Positions 39,511 to 48,557 of a DNA stretch of 59,651 nucleotides are shown here, piece after piece (position 1 is the first letter of the stretch; each line of letters starts with the position of its first letter). The stretch spans positions 1 to 59,651 of the forward strand of contig REEB01000127.1 in NCBI GenBank assembly GCA_007695295.1, in the 5' to 3' direction. The position numbers and the translations under genes were made by a program. The DNA is from Puniceicoccaceae bacterium (GTDB lineage: Bacteria > Verrucomicrobiota > Verrucomicrobiia > Opitutales > Opitutaceae). Below the pieces are notes generated by a model, which ran no database searches, was not told the origin of the DNA, and saw nothing but the letters and a program-made list of their open reading frames with translations.

Positions 39511-40442
39511 GATGCCTCCGGCTTGCCGGCGTCGCTGCGGGCAATGTTTTCATCCACTTGGCGGGAGCTGCCCTGCTCTTTGCGGTAGCCGATGTGTTCG
39601 AGAAATATCCGGTCCAGGGTGGTCCGGGGTGTTTCGATGCCCACGAGCCGGGCGCCTTTCGCCTCCAGCCAAGCCCCCAGCTCTTTCTCCAGGCCGGCCG
39701 GCAGGTTCTCCACCATGACGGCGTTGCGGTGCCGCTCGCTGACGAGGCTTTTCAGATCGCCTTCCAGCACCAGGCGGCCGCGGTTGAGGATGGCGATCTC
39801 ATCACAAATCCCCTCGACCTGGGCGAGCAGGTGGGAGCAGAGCAGGATGGTCTTGCCCGCGTCCTTGAGCTTGAGGATGAGTTCGGAGATCTCCGCCGAA
39901 CCCACCGGGTCGACCCCGGCGGTCGGCTCGTCGAGCAGGATCAGTCGCGGGTCGTGGACCAAGGCCTGGGCCAGGCCGACCCGCTGCAACATGCCTTTGG
40001 AGTAGGTGCCCACGCGGCGGCGGGCGGCATCCTTCAAGCCCACCCACTCGAGCACCTCGGCGACCCGGTCCTCGAGGCGGTCCTTCGGCACTTGGCAGAT
40101 CCGGCCGTAGAAGCGGACCAACTCCTCGCCGTTGAGGTAGCGGTAGAAATAAGGCGCCTCCGGGAGGTAGCCCACGTCCATCCGCGAGCGCACGTTGTTG
40201 CTCGGGATGCCGAAAATCTCGCAGCTGCCGAAGGTCGGCTCGAGCAGACCCAGAATGACCTTGATGGTGGTGCTCTTGCCCGACCCATTGGGCCCAAGCA
40301 GACCAAAGACTTGGTTTTCCTTCACCGTCAGGTCGAGGTTGTCCACCGCCCGCAGCTTGAGGCCGCGCAGGGTGAGCGCGAAGTCCTTCGTCAATCCCTC
40401 GATGCGGATCGCGGGGGGTTTACTGGATGGAGAAGTCGCCAT
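39507..40442 (-). CDS. ABC transporter ATP-binding protein
   Basis: 311 residues. Walker A GPNGSGKST at 50-58, a TYSKGMLQRVGLAQAL signature, Walker B LILLDEPTAGVDP and switch His in CSHLL. It has the CcmA/DrrA-like layout of exporter ATPases, with a C-terminal extension of about 80 residues. A longer frame upstream belongs to shadow sequence; the ATG at 40442 starts 14 residues before AIRIEGLTKDF-type similarity. Its start lies inside the end of the acylphosphatase gene (23-base overlap). Confidence 0.94.
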   Translation of the reverse strand: MATSPSSKPPAIRIEGLTKDFALTLRGLKLRAVDNLDLTVKENQVFGLLGPNGSGKSTTIKVILGLLEPTFGSCEIFGIPSNNVRSRMDVGYLPEAPYFYRYLNGEELVRFYGRICQVPKDRLEDRVAEVLEWVGLKDAARRRVGTYSKGMLQRVGLAQALVHDPRLILLDEPTAGVDPVGSAEISELILKLKDAGKTILLCSHLLAQVEGICDEIAILNRGRLVLEGDLKSLVSERHRNAVMVENLPAGLEKELGAWLEAKGARLVGIETPRTTLDRIFLEHIGYRKEQGSSRQVDENIARSDAGKPEAS

Positions 40443-40704
40443 GTTGTCGGGCTCCCGTTTCGGAGCTGGTTTCAAGATCGCGGATGTAGCCTTCCATGCG
40501 CTCGCGGACCGTTTCGATGAAATCCTGAACCTCTTCCTCCAATCCCTCCGCCACCAAGAGGACCCGGCCATCGCTGAGGTTCTTGACCAACCCGGTGACC
40601 TCGAACTCTTTGGCGGTCTGGTAGGCTTGGTAGCGAAAGCCCACTCCCTGGACATGACCGGAGAAGTGGACTGTGGCGCGATAGACTGGAGCGGGCGTGG
40701 CCAT
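40420..40704 (-). CDS. Acylphosphatase
   Basis: 94 residues, the usual small-domain size. Motif GHVQGVGFRYQA with the phosphate-binding Arg24, and catalytic Asn42 in GLVKNLSDGRV. It hydrolyses acyl phosphates; the physiological role is unclear in most bacteria. ATG at 40704 starts just before the fold; the longer upstream frame adds 20 residues without similarity. It is the first gene of the coupled array leading to the ABC exporter. Confidence 0.93.
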   Translation of the reverse strand: MATPAPVYRATVHFSGHVQGVGFRYQAYQTAKEFEVTGLVKNLSDGRVLLVAEGLEEEVQDFIETVRERMEGYIRDLETSSETGARQHGDFSIQ

Positions 40705-40834
40705 GAAACTGCAGGCAAAGGAGTAAGCCTTTGATGGAAAACGCAACACCCCCTTGGGGCGCAAGTCGATTTCGACACGTGAAATTGTAGCCGAGCGGCG
40801 GTCGGCGGCCTCGGGGCGTCGATGCAGCCGCCGC

Positions 40835-41221
40835 TCAATCGGGCGGGAGCAGGAGGCGGTCCATCAAACGGCGTTCGCGCTTGGTGGGCCTGCCTTCTCC
40901 GCGCGGCCGCTGCAGCACCGCTTGGATGCGGTTCTCACGCACCACGTCGTAAGCCTCCGGCGGCGTCAGGTCATCCATGAACTCCGCCACCCGCTGCGGC
41001 CCCACCCGGGATGCCGGCAGCCCCAACACCCGCACTTTGCGTTCCACCAGGTGAACCCGCGCCAGGATTTCCTCCCCACCCCGCACCATCCGGGAAGGCT
41101 TCACGGGCTGTCCTTCGATCCGCACATGACCCGCCTTGCAGGCCTCCAGCGCCAGGCCGCGGGTCTTGAACAACCGCACCGCCCAAAGCCACTTGTCGAT
41201 TCGCATGGTGGGTTCACTCAT
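40835..41221 (-). CDS. S4-domain RNA-binding protein (Hsp15-like)
   Basis: 128 residues. The S4 domain occupies about 5-60 (MRIDKWLWAVRLFKTRGLA, then GHVRIEGQPVKPSRMVRGGEEI). The C-terminal tail is basic (RGEGRPTKRERRLMDRLLLP). This matches Hsp15/HslR, which binds stalled large ribosomal subunits carrying peptidyl-tRNA. Two ATGs are possible, at 41221 and 41206; the first is used. It is divergent from pyrE, with 144 bases between. Confidence 0.9.
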   Translation of the reverse strand: MSEPTMRIDKWLWAVRLFKTRGLALEACKAGHVRIEGQPVKPSRMVRGGEEILARVHLVERKVRVLGLPASRVGPQRVAEFMDDLTPPEAYDVVRENRIQAVLQRPRGEGRPTKRERRLMDRLLLPPD

Positions 41222-41365
41222 CGTTGCTGCCCCAAAATCTGCCCCGACCCCGCGGAGGGTGCAAGCCGCCTCCGGGGCCGGCGACGGAAGCATCCCCCGC
41301 CGCCGGCAAACCGGACCCGCCACCTGTTCCTTGACCCCCGCGGTCCGCTGGCACCAAATCCCCCC

Positions 41366-41935
41366 ATGGCCGACACCGACGCCGAAGTCCTTTCTCTCTT
41401 CGAACAAACCGGCGCCCTCCTCTCGGGGCACTTCATACTCCGCTCCGGACTGCGCAGCCCGAGGTTTTTCCAATGCGCCCGGGTTTGCGAGGATCTGGCC
41501 GCGGTTGAGCGTCTGGCCACTTTGCTCCTCGCCCGGCTTTCCGGGATCCGCTTTCGTTCCGTGCTCGCCCCGGCCATGGGCGGCCTCGTCATCGGCCAGG
41601 AGGTCGCCCGCCAAGCGGGTGTGCGCTACCGCTTCGCGGAGAAAGAAGAGGGCCGGCTGGTCCTGCGCCGCGGCTTCAAACTGCAGCCGGGCGAGGAGGT
41701 GCTGATCGTCGAGGATGTCATTACCCGCGGGGGGCGTGTCGATGAATGCGCCGCTCTCATCAAGCAAGCCGGCGGCACGGTCGCCGGAGTCGCGGTCCTC
41801 GTCGACCGCAGCGGCGGCCAGGCCCGTTTTGCCTTTCCGCTCCTCCCGCTGTTGGAGATGAATTTCCCCACCTACCCGCCCGACCAGCTCCCCCCGGAGC
41901 TGGCGGCCATCCCCGCGGTCAAGCCGGGGAGCTGA
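41366..41935 (+). CDS. pyrE: Orotate phosphoribosyltransferase
   Basis: 189 residues. PyrE joins orotate to PRPP to give OMP in pyrimidine synthesis. The PRPP-binding motif is VLIVEDVITRGGRV near residue 112-125, and GHFILRSGLRSPRFF near the start is the usual N-terminal block. APAMGGLVIGQEVARQAGVRYRFAEKE also fits (core APAMGGLVIG). Start ATG of MADTDAEVLSLF. Its last 17 bases overlap the end of recQ, which runs the other way. Confidence 0.94.
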   Translation: MADTDAEVLSLFEQTGALLSGHFILRSGLRSPRFFQCARVCEDLAAVERLATLLLARLSGIRFRSVLAPAMGGLVIGQEVARQAGVRYRFAEKEEGRLVLRRGFKLQPGEEVLIVEDVITRGGRVDECAALIKQAGGTVAGVAVLVDRSGGQARFAFPLLPLLEMNFPTYPPDQLPPELAAIPAVKPGS

Positions 41936-43886
41936 ATCCACCGGGCCCGCACCCCGCTTGGCCAAGCTCCTCCGCCGCCGCCGCCAGCACGGTGGCGAAA
42001 CGCCGCTGCGCCAAGCAGCCGAAACGTTGGTCCCGGGTCAGCTTGGCCCGGCTGGCGGCGGGCGAGGCGATGCCGCAGAGAAATCGCGCCAACTGCCGGG
42101 GCGTGGCCAGGGCTTCATGCTCTTCGCCGCACAAGGTGCGCAGCAGCTCCCGCTCCTCCGCACCGAGCGCATCCGCCGGCCGGTCCGGCATCGCGGGCAC
42201 AGCCTCACCCAGGCAGCGGTCGCAATGACCGCAGGGTCCGCCGAGATCCTCGCCGAAATAAGCCAGCACTTGGCGGGTGACACAGTCCCGCGCCGCCGCC
42301 AGCGTCTCCACTTGACGAATACGCCCGAGGTCGCGCCGCTCGGCCTGCTCGAAGCGCTCCTGCAGAGCCGCCGCCACCGCACCGCTCTCCGCCGGCTTCT
42401 TCAGAAACCGATAGCCGTGCCGCAGGCCGGACACTTTCAGCACCAGCTCCCCTCTCTCCTCCAGGAAATTCAGCGCCGCCACCAGGCGCTCCCGCGGCTC
42501 CCCCAGTGCGGCCGCCGTTTCCGCCAGATCGATCGAAAACCAAGTCCGCCCTTTCTTCGCCCGCGAAAACAGCCGCTTCAGAAAGGCCGCCCGCTCGGCA
42601 TCGAAACCGGCCAGGATCTCCGCCGAACCGCGCCGCGGTTGGAAGGAGTACTCATTATAGCGCGGACCGGTCGAGGCCAGCACCCCGTCCAGCTCCAGGT
42701 AGGTCAGCAGGGTGGAAACCACCAGAGTGCGGATGTCCCAGCGCATGGAAAGCTCGTGAAGGGAAACATCGAAGGTCTCGGGAAGCGCGAGCAGTTCCTC
42801 GACCAGCCCGCGCACCGCTTCCGGGTCCGGCGTGTCGCCGAAACTGAAGTTCTCCAATGTATTGAGATCCTCGCTACAGAAGAAAAGCTCGCAGTCCGAG
42901 GGTTTTCCGTCCCGCCCGGCCCGGCCGATTTCCTGCATGTAGTTTTCCAGCGATTTCGGCGGGTTGTAGTGGCAGACGGCGCGAATGTCCGCCTTGTCGA
43001 TGCCCATGCCGAAGGCGATCGTCGCCACCACCACGCCGTCCTTGCCTTTCATGAAGGCATCCTGGATGGCGTGGCGCTCCTCCGCGGGCAGCCCGGCATG
43101 GTAGGCGCGCGCCGCGATCCCGCATTCACTCAACCGCGCCGCCATCTGCTCCGCCGTCTTCTGCAGCGTCACATAGACGATCGCCGCTCCCGGCGGCCCG
43201 GCCCGCAGGCGCTCCACCAGGCGCCGCTCGCGCTCCCGGGGCTCGACCGGAGTCACCCGGAGGGTGAGGTTGGGACGGTGAAAGCCGGTGTTCACATAGG
43301 CTTCCCGCTCGATCCCGAAGCTCTTCCGAATGTCCTCCGCCACCGGCGGGGTGGCGGTGGCGGTCAGGGCCAGCACCCGGCCCACCCGCAACTCCGCGGC
43401 CAGGCGCGCCAGTTTCATGTAGTCGGGGCGGAAGTTGTGCCCCCACTCCGAGATGCAGTGGGCTTCGTCGATCACCATCAGGCCGATCGCGGTCCGCCGC
43501 AGCCGCTGGAGAAACCGCTCGCTCGCGAAGCGCTCCGGCGCCACGTAAAGGAGTTTCAGCCGGCCTTCCCTCAGATCGCTCCACACTTGCCGCGCCTCCT
43601 CCCCGGACTGGCTCGAATCCAGCCGCGCCGCCCGCACCCCGCGTGAGAGCAGGTAGTCGATTTGATCCTTCATCAGCGCGATCAAGGGCGAGACCACCAG
43701 GGTCATGCCCTCGAGCACCAGCGCCGGCAGTTGATAACACAGGCTTTTCCCCCCGCCGGTTGGAAACACCGCCAGCGCCGACCGCCCGGCCAGCAGATGG
43801 CCGATCACATCCTCCTGGCCCGGGCGGAAGGCGTCGAAACCAAAGACGTTGGCAAGGATGGATCCGGGATCTGGCTTTCCTTCCAT
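41919..43886 (-). CDS. recQ: RecQ-family ATP-dependent DNA helicase
   Basis: 655 residues. Walker A PTGGGKS near 42-48, motif II DEAH at 140-143 and motif VI QEIGRAGRDG confirm RecQ. The zinc motif is present as C-x16-C-x2-C-x2-C (DCVTRQVLAYFGEDLGGPC then GHCDRC), but it sits near residue 565, after about 190 residues of helical/winged-helix-like sequence, whereas E. coli RecQ has it directly after the helicase core at about 380. This is a variant RecQ architecture seen in other bacteria. No clear HRDC domain. It unwinds DNA in recombination repair. Confidence 0.93.
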   Translation of the reverse strand: MEGKPDPGSILANVFGFDAFRPGQEDVIGHLLAGRSALAVFPTGGGKSLCYQLPALVLEGMTLVVSPLIALMKDQIDYLLSRGVRAARLDSSQSGEEARQVWSDLREGRLKLLYVAPERFASERFLQRLRRTAIGLMVIDEAHCISEWGHNFRPDYMKLARLAAELRVGRVLALTATATPPVAEDIRKSFGIEREAYVNTGFHRPNLTLRVTPVEPRERERRLVERLRAGPPGAAIVYVTLQKTAEQMAARLSECGIAARAYHAGLPAEERHAIQDAFMKGKDGVVVATIAFGMGIDKADIRAVCHYNPPKSLENYMQEIGRAGRDGKPSDCELFFCSEDLNTLENFSFGDTPDPEAVRGLVEELLALPETFDVSLHELSMRWDIRTLVVSTLLTYLELDGVLASTGPRYNEYSFQPRRGSAEILAGFDAERAAFLKRLFSRAKKGRTWFSIDLAETAAALGEPRERLVAALNFLEERGELVLKVSGLRHGYRFLKKPAESGAVAAALQERFEQAERRDLGRIRQVETLAAARDCVTRQVLAYFGEDLGGPCGHCDRCLGEAVPAMPDRPADALGAEERELLRTLCGEEHEALATPRQLARFLCGIASPAASRAKLTRDQRFGCLAQRRFATVLAAAAEELGQAGCGPGGFSSPA

Positions 43887-43977
43887 TCTGTTTCGTTAAC
43901 GCATCACGGCGGAAATCCAAACCGTATTTTTCACCAAACCACTCCGGCCGCTTTGCCGACCGCCCTTTCCGACCCGT

Positions 43978-45837
43978 TCAGCCTTGCTCCGGCTCGTCCG
44001 CATCCATCGCGGGATCACGAGGACCCGCCAGCAGGTAGCCGAAGACAAAGGTGAAAAGCGAGCCCACGGGGGCAAACCAGGGCCAGGCAATGGTTCGCCG
44101 CACTTCCTCGCCGGTCACCGGGTGCAGCTCGATGAAGTAAGCCTGGTGCGCCAGCAGCACCATCAGCGCCACCCCGCAGACCAGCCCGAGCGTCCGCCAT
44201 AGCGGCAAGGCTTTCCAATGCCAGGCCACCCACCCCGCCAGCACCACCAGGCCTCCCACCCAGCAGGCCTGCACCGCCCAGTCATGCTGGTTGAAGGGGC
44301 TGACCGCAAGGACCGCAAACACGCCCAGCGGCGCCGCAAAGAGAAATCCGGTCCCGTCGATCCGCAGTCGCCGCGCGAAGAAGCCGAGGAAAAAGCCGGC
44401 CATCAGTCCGCCCGAAACAAAGCCCGCCAACCCCAGCGCCAACCCCAGCAGATGGGGGAAAAAGTCCGCCGCACGGTGCATCGCGATCGCCAGCACACTC
44501 AACACCACGCCCCAGAAGAGGACGAGCAGGCGCGAGACCAAGACGGTTCTCCGGTCCTCCTCCGTATCCACTTTATCGCTACGATCGCCTCCGGCCCCGG
44601 CCGAGAGCGGATCGCCCTTGGCCGGCGGCAACATGCCCCGCAACCTCAGGTAACGCTCGCGCAGCGGCAGGTAAAAGGCATGTAGGCTCGTCTGCGAAAG
44701 TGCCGCCAGGATCGAGTCGAGGCTCGAAATGGCCGCGGCAAAGATACCCGCGATGATCAACCCCGTCAGCCCGGTCGGGATGACCGAGAGGATGAAGATC
44801 GGGAAGATCCGGTCGCCCCGTTCCTCAAAGGCCGCCAACGCTTCCCCTTCGAGCGGGTTTTTTCCGTAATAATACCACAGCCCCACTCCCACGAGGGAAA
44901 CCAGCACCGTGATCACGATCCCGAAGTAGCTCGCCAGCACCGCCTTGCGCGCCTCCCGCTGGTTTTTGCAGCAGAAGAGCCGTTGCGCCATCAGTTGGTC
45001 GGTCCCGTAAGCCCCGATCCCTCCCCAGGTGGCTGCGATCGCCGCCGTCCAAACCGTGAATTCCATCGTGAGGCTGAAGTCGAAGTCCCAAAGCTCGAAT
45101 TTGCCCTCCTCCCAGCCGGCCTTCAGGATCGTGAAGAGCCCGGCGTCGAGGTGCGCCACGATCGTGCCCAGCGCCACCAAAGCCCCGACCACGAAGACGA
45201 TGAAGAGAATCACATCCGTCCAGATGACCGTCGCCATCCCGCCCATCAGGGTCCAGGCCACGGAGACAATACCGATGATGAGAATCGCCCAGACCAATAC
45301 CGGGATCCCCGTCGCCCCGGCCAGGTCGCCGAGCGGTGCATGCAGCACGAGGGCGAGAATGAGTGCGGTCAGGTAAACGCGGGAGGACTGCGCCAACATC
45401 CCTCCGAGCGAAAAGAGCGCCGTGGTCATGCCGCGGACATTCCGCCCCAGCATGTGTCCCATGTAGTCGTAGGGGCTGTAGATCTCCCGGCGGTAGTACG
45501 CGGGCACGAGCACGAAGGCCACCACCAGCCGGGCGAAGAGCCCGCCGATCAAGCCGAGCTGCAGGTAGGTGAAATTGCCCCCGGGCTGGAAGACGATGAA
45601 GGGCACGCTCACGAAGGTGATCGCGCTGATCTCGGTCGCGATGCTCGAGCCCGCGACTGCGTACCAGGGCAGTTTGCGCCCCGCGAGGAAGAAGTCCTTG
45701 ATCGTCTGTTGCTTGCCCGCCAGCGCCCCGCCGATCACGGTCGTCACCACCAGGTAACCGAAAACGACCAGCCAGTCGATCCAGGTGAAGTGGCCGCTCA
45801 GTCCGCCAGAGGTTTCCGCTAGCATGGGTATGATCAT
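43978..45837 (-). CDS. Sodium:solute symporter family protein
   Basis: 619 residues with some 13-14 hydrophobic segments. SSS-family blocks include the FFLAGRKLPWYAVAGSSIATEISAITFVSVPF region (core AGRKLPWYAVAGSSIATEI) and SVIPTGLTGLIIAGIFAAAISSLDSILAALSQ (core GLIIAGIFAAAISSLDS), the sodium-site helix. A charged cytoplasmic loop lies near 450-480. Its ATG overlaps the anmK stop (ATGA), the strongest clue to its job: import of an anhydro-sugar or related peptidoglycan product. The substrate is not shown by sequence; sialic acid or other sugars are alternatives. Confidence 0.92.
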   Translation of the reverse strand: MIIPMLAETSGGLSGHFTWIDWLVVFGYLVVTTVIGGALAGKQQTIKDFFLAGRKLPWYAVAGSSIATEISAITFVSVPFIVFQPGGNFTYLQLGLIGGLFARLVVAFVLVPAYYRREIYSPYDYMGHMLGRNVRGMTTALFSLGGMLAQSSRVYLTALILALVLHAPLGDLAGATGIPVLVWAILIIGIVSVAWTLMGGMATVIWTDVILFIVFVVGALVALGTIVAHLDAGLFTILKAGWEEGKFELWDFDFSLTMEFTVWTAAIAATWGGIGAYGTDQLMAQRLFCCKNQREARKAVLASYFGIVITVLVSLVGVGLWYYYGKNPLEGEALAAFEERGDRIFPIFILSVIPTGLTGLIIAGIFAAAISSLDSILAALSQTSLHAFYLPLRERYLRLRGMLPPAKGDPLSAGAGGDRSDKVDTEEDRRTVLVSRLLVLFWGVVLSVLAIAMHRAADFFPHLLGLALGLAGFVSGGLMAGFFLGFFARRLRIDGTGFLFAAPLGVFAVLAVSPFNQHDWAVQACWVGGLVVLAGWVAWHWKALPLWRTLGLVCGVALMVLLAHQAYFIELHPVTGEEVRRTIAWPWFAPVGSLFTFVFGYLLAGPRDPAMDADEPEQG

Positions 45838-46970
45838 GGGGCGGATCCCGCGGCCGCCGGCGCCAAGCCTTGGCGCTCCCAGCCCGGCGGCAGGTGGATC
45901 GCACCGCCCACACAGGGGAGCCGGGCGCCGGTGACGGCGGCGTCGGTGGTGGGCCGGCCGCACAGCACCTGCAAACCGAGCCAAGCGAAGCAGAGCGCTT
46001 CCTTGAAATCCACGACTTCGCGGTCCGGGATCACAAGCGTCACCGCCAGTGGTTCCAGCGCTTGCCGCAGGCACCCGACCACAAACTCATTGTGGGCGCC
46101 GCCGCCCGTGACCATGAGCCGGCCGCCGCGCAGCGGCGCCGCATCGGCCGCCACCCGCTGAGCCAAATGCAGGCCGTAGGTGTGGAGCAGATCCTCCACC
46201 CGAGCGTTTTCCGCCTTGAGCAACGGAAAGACGTGGCGCTCCGCCCACTCCCCGCCGAGAGACTTCGGCGGCCGCCGCCGGAAATACTCCGCCTCCTCAA
46301 GTCTCTCCAACAACCGCGGCAGTGGCCGGCCGGCCGCCGCCAACCGGCCGCCCGCATCAAACCCTGCATCCGGATCATGGATACGAAACAGCCGGTCAAG
46401 GACGGTGTTGGCCGGAGCCACATCCCAGGCCCGGCCGCCGGCACTGATGTTGGCGATGCCTCCGAGATTGAGAAATCCATCCACCCCGGGAAAGAGCGCG
46501 CGCTCCGCCAGCGGCACCAGCGGCGCACCCTCCCCGCCCAGCGCGACATCCTTGCCGCGAAAGCAATCCACCAGCGGGCAGCTCAACTCCGAGACCATCC
46601 ACTCCCCGTCGCCGAGCTGAAAGGTCAATCCCACTCCCGGCTCGTGAAACAGCGTCTGCCCATGGCTGGCCACGAACTCCGGGGACTCGCCGAGGCGGCC
46701 GGCAAACGCCCGCACCACCGCACCCAACATCCGGCCGAAGGCCGCCCCCGCCTCCGCCAGCTCCCGCGCCGTCCCCCCGGGCAATCGCTCCAGTCGGCGG
46801 CGCCATCCCTCGGGAAAGGGCGCCACTTCCGCGGCCTCGATCCGGTAGTCCCAGCCCCCGGCCCCAGCCTCGGTGAAGCGGCAGAACGCCAAATCGATCC
46901 CATCCATCGAGGAACCGGTCATCACGCCGATGCCGGTCGCGGATGCAGGGGGATGGCTCTGCCAGAGCAT
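45834..46970 (-). CDS. anmK: Anhydro-N-acetylmuramic acid kinase
   Basis: 378 residues. AnmK opens the 1,6-anhydro ring of anhydroMurNAc and phosphorylates it to MurNAc-6-phosphate in peptidoglycan recycling. The ATP-binding opening GVMTGSSMDGIDLA is at about 15-28, SHGQTLFHEP near 115-124, and FLNLGGIANIS and DVAPANTVLD follow. VTGGGAHNEFVV near the C-terminus is also typical. It lies 11 bases after the glycan hydrolase gene and overlaps the symporter start. MurQ, the next enzyme, is not in the window. Confidence 0.95.
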   Translation of the reverse strand: MLWQSHPPASATGIGVMTGSSMDGIDLAFCRFTEAGAGGWDYRIEAAEVAPFPEGWRRRLERLPGGTARELAEAGAAFGRMLGAVVRAFAGRLGESPEFVASHGQTLFHEPGVGLTFQLGDGEWMVSELSCPLVDCFRGKDVALGGEGAPLVPLAERALFPGVDGFLNLGGIANISAGGRAWDVAPANTVLDRLFRIHDPDAGFDAGGRLAAAGRPLPRLLERLEEAEYFRRRPPKSLGGEWAERHVFPLLKAENARVEDLLHTYGLHLAQRVAADAAPLRGGRLMVTGGGAHNEFVVGCLRQALEPLAVTLVIPDREVVDFKEALCFAWLGLQVLCGRPTTDAAVTGARLPCVGGAIHLPPGWERQGLAPAAAGSAP

Positions 46971-46981
46971 GACCGCTCCTG

Positions 46982-48472
46982 TCAGGCGCCCGGTGTCAAC
47001 CGCAGCACCGGTCCTTCAATCCCGAGGCGGTTGACCGCGGAGATGCGCACTTCCAGCACCCGGGCCCCGCGTGCCAGCTCGAGCCGCCCGCCACGACGCT
47101 CCGCAGCCGGAACCAGCCGCGTCTCCCATCCATTGGTTCGGCGGATCTGCACCACCCAGAGCTTGAGCGAGCCACTCCCCGGCGATTCCCAGATCACGCC
47201 CCGCCCTTCGAAGCGACCTTCCGGCCGCTCCGGCCGGCCCCGGCCCAGCCACGGTGTCGCCGGCACCAGGGCCGGCTCCGCATAGACCTCCCGCCGGAGC
47301 AACTCCGCGAGACCGCCGCGTGGTTCCATGAGGGCGCGGGCACTGAAATGGATGTTGCCGGTCGCACCCTCAAAGGCCCGGGTGAGCTGGACTTGGCGCA
47401 CGATCTCCGACGGCGGCCAACCATCGGCCCCGCCGGTCACCCGGCTGGTGAAATTGCCCACCCAGAGGTGGCGGTTCTGCCGGTTGTGGCTCGCCCACCA
47501 CTCCTGCAGCCGCGGATAGGACTGCGGGGCCTGGTCGATCGGCCAATAGAGCTGCGGGGCGAGGTAATCCATCCATCCCTCCTGCCACCACTTCCGCGCA
47601 TCCGCATAGAGCACGGCAAATTGGTCCAATCCCTGGATGCCCTCGGGGTTGTTGGGGCGCCAGATGCCAAAGGGGCTCACCCCCACCCGCACCCCCGGGG
47701 CCGTCTCCCTCACCAGTTGGTAAAATTCCCGCACAAAGGTATTCACGTTTTCCCTACGCCAGTCGTCGCGCTCCAGCCGGCCGCCCCCGGCCCGGTAGCG
47801 CTCCCAGGAACGGTCGTCGGGAAAAGGCCTCCCGTTGTCGTAGGAGGGATAGGGATAAAAATAGTCGTCGATGTGGATGCCGTCCACGTCGTAGCGGGTC
47901 AGCAGGTCCTTGACGACCCCAAGGACGTAGCTGCGGGTGTCCGGTTCCCCGGGATCCATCCAGAGGTATCTGCCGTAGGTGCGGACGAGGTCCGGCCGCC
48001 GTCGGCTGATGTGGTTGGCCGGCAACTCGGAGCGGGCCGAGGGATGCTTCACCCGGTAGGGATTGAACCAGGCGTGCAACTCCAACCCGCGCTCCCGGCA
48101 GGCCCGGAGGGCGAATTCCAGCGGATCATAAAACGGCTCGGGCGCCCGCCCCACCGCTCCCGTAAGATACTCCGACCATGGCTCAGTCGGTGAGGCGTAG
48201 AGGGCATCCCCCATCGGCCGCACCTGCAGCACGACCGCGTTGAGGTTCAGCTCCACCGCCCGGTCCAGGATCGCGAGCAACTCCGCCTGTTGCTCGGCGG
48301 TGGAGAGCTCCTTCGACGAGGGCCAGTCGATGTTGGCCACCGTGGCGATCCAGACGCCGCGGAACTCACGCGGCACCGGCGGCGGCTCCACGGCGCCATC
48401 CATCGGACGACAGGCTCCCATTAATAGCACCATTGCACAGATCAGACAGCTTGAGAACGTTCGCTTCGACAT
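46982..48472 (-). CDS. YddW/DigH-like glycosyl hydrolase lipoprotein
   Basis: 496 residues. A lipoprotein signal is present (MSKRTFSSCLICAMVLLMGAC, lipobox Cys21). The body matches the glycosyl-hydrolase-like 10 (YddW) family: EFRGVWIATVANIDWPS, NLNAVVLQVRPMGDALY, GLELHAWFNPYRV, DVDGIHIDDYFYPYP, VGVSPFGIW and YLAPQLYWPID. E. coli DigH of this family cleaves glycan strands stripped of peptides. A C-terminal Fn3-like segment follows. ATG at 48472 gives the signal; the longer frame upstream lacks one. Divergent from the epimerase gene, 85 bases apart. Confidence 0.9.
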   Translation of the reverse strand: MSKRTFSSCLICAMVLLMGACRPMDGAVEPPPVPREFRGVWIATVANIDWPSSKELSTAEQQAELLAILDRAVELNLNAVVLQVRPMGDALYASPTEPWSEYLTGAVGRAPEPFYDPLEFALRACRERGLELHAWFNPYRVKHPSARSELPANHISRRRPDLVRTYGRYLWMDPGEPDTRSYVLGVVKDLLTRYDVDGIHIDDYFYPYPSYDNGRPFPDDRSWERYRAGGGRLERDDWRRENVNTFVREFYQLVRETAPGVRVGVSPFGIWRPNNPEGIQGLDQFAVLYADARKWWQEGWMDYLAPQLYWPIDQAPQSYPRLQEWWASHNRQNRHLWVGNFTSRVTGGADGWPPSEIVRQVQLTRAFEGATGNIHFSARALMEPRGGLAELLRREVYAEPALVPATPWLGRGRPERPEGRFEGRGVIWESPGSGSLKLWVVQIRRTNGWETRLVPAAERRGGRLELARGARVLEVRISAVNRLGIEGPVLRLTPGA

Positions 48473-48557
48473 GGTCGGGGTGGGAATGACCGTGGGTGGA
48501 GTTCCGGCTTGTGGCCAGTCTGTTTTTATCGTTTTTGTTAAGAACCGCTTTCCGCTC

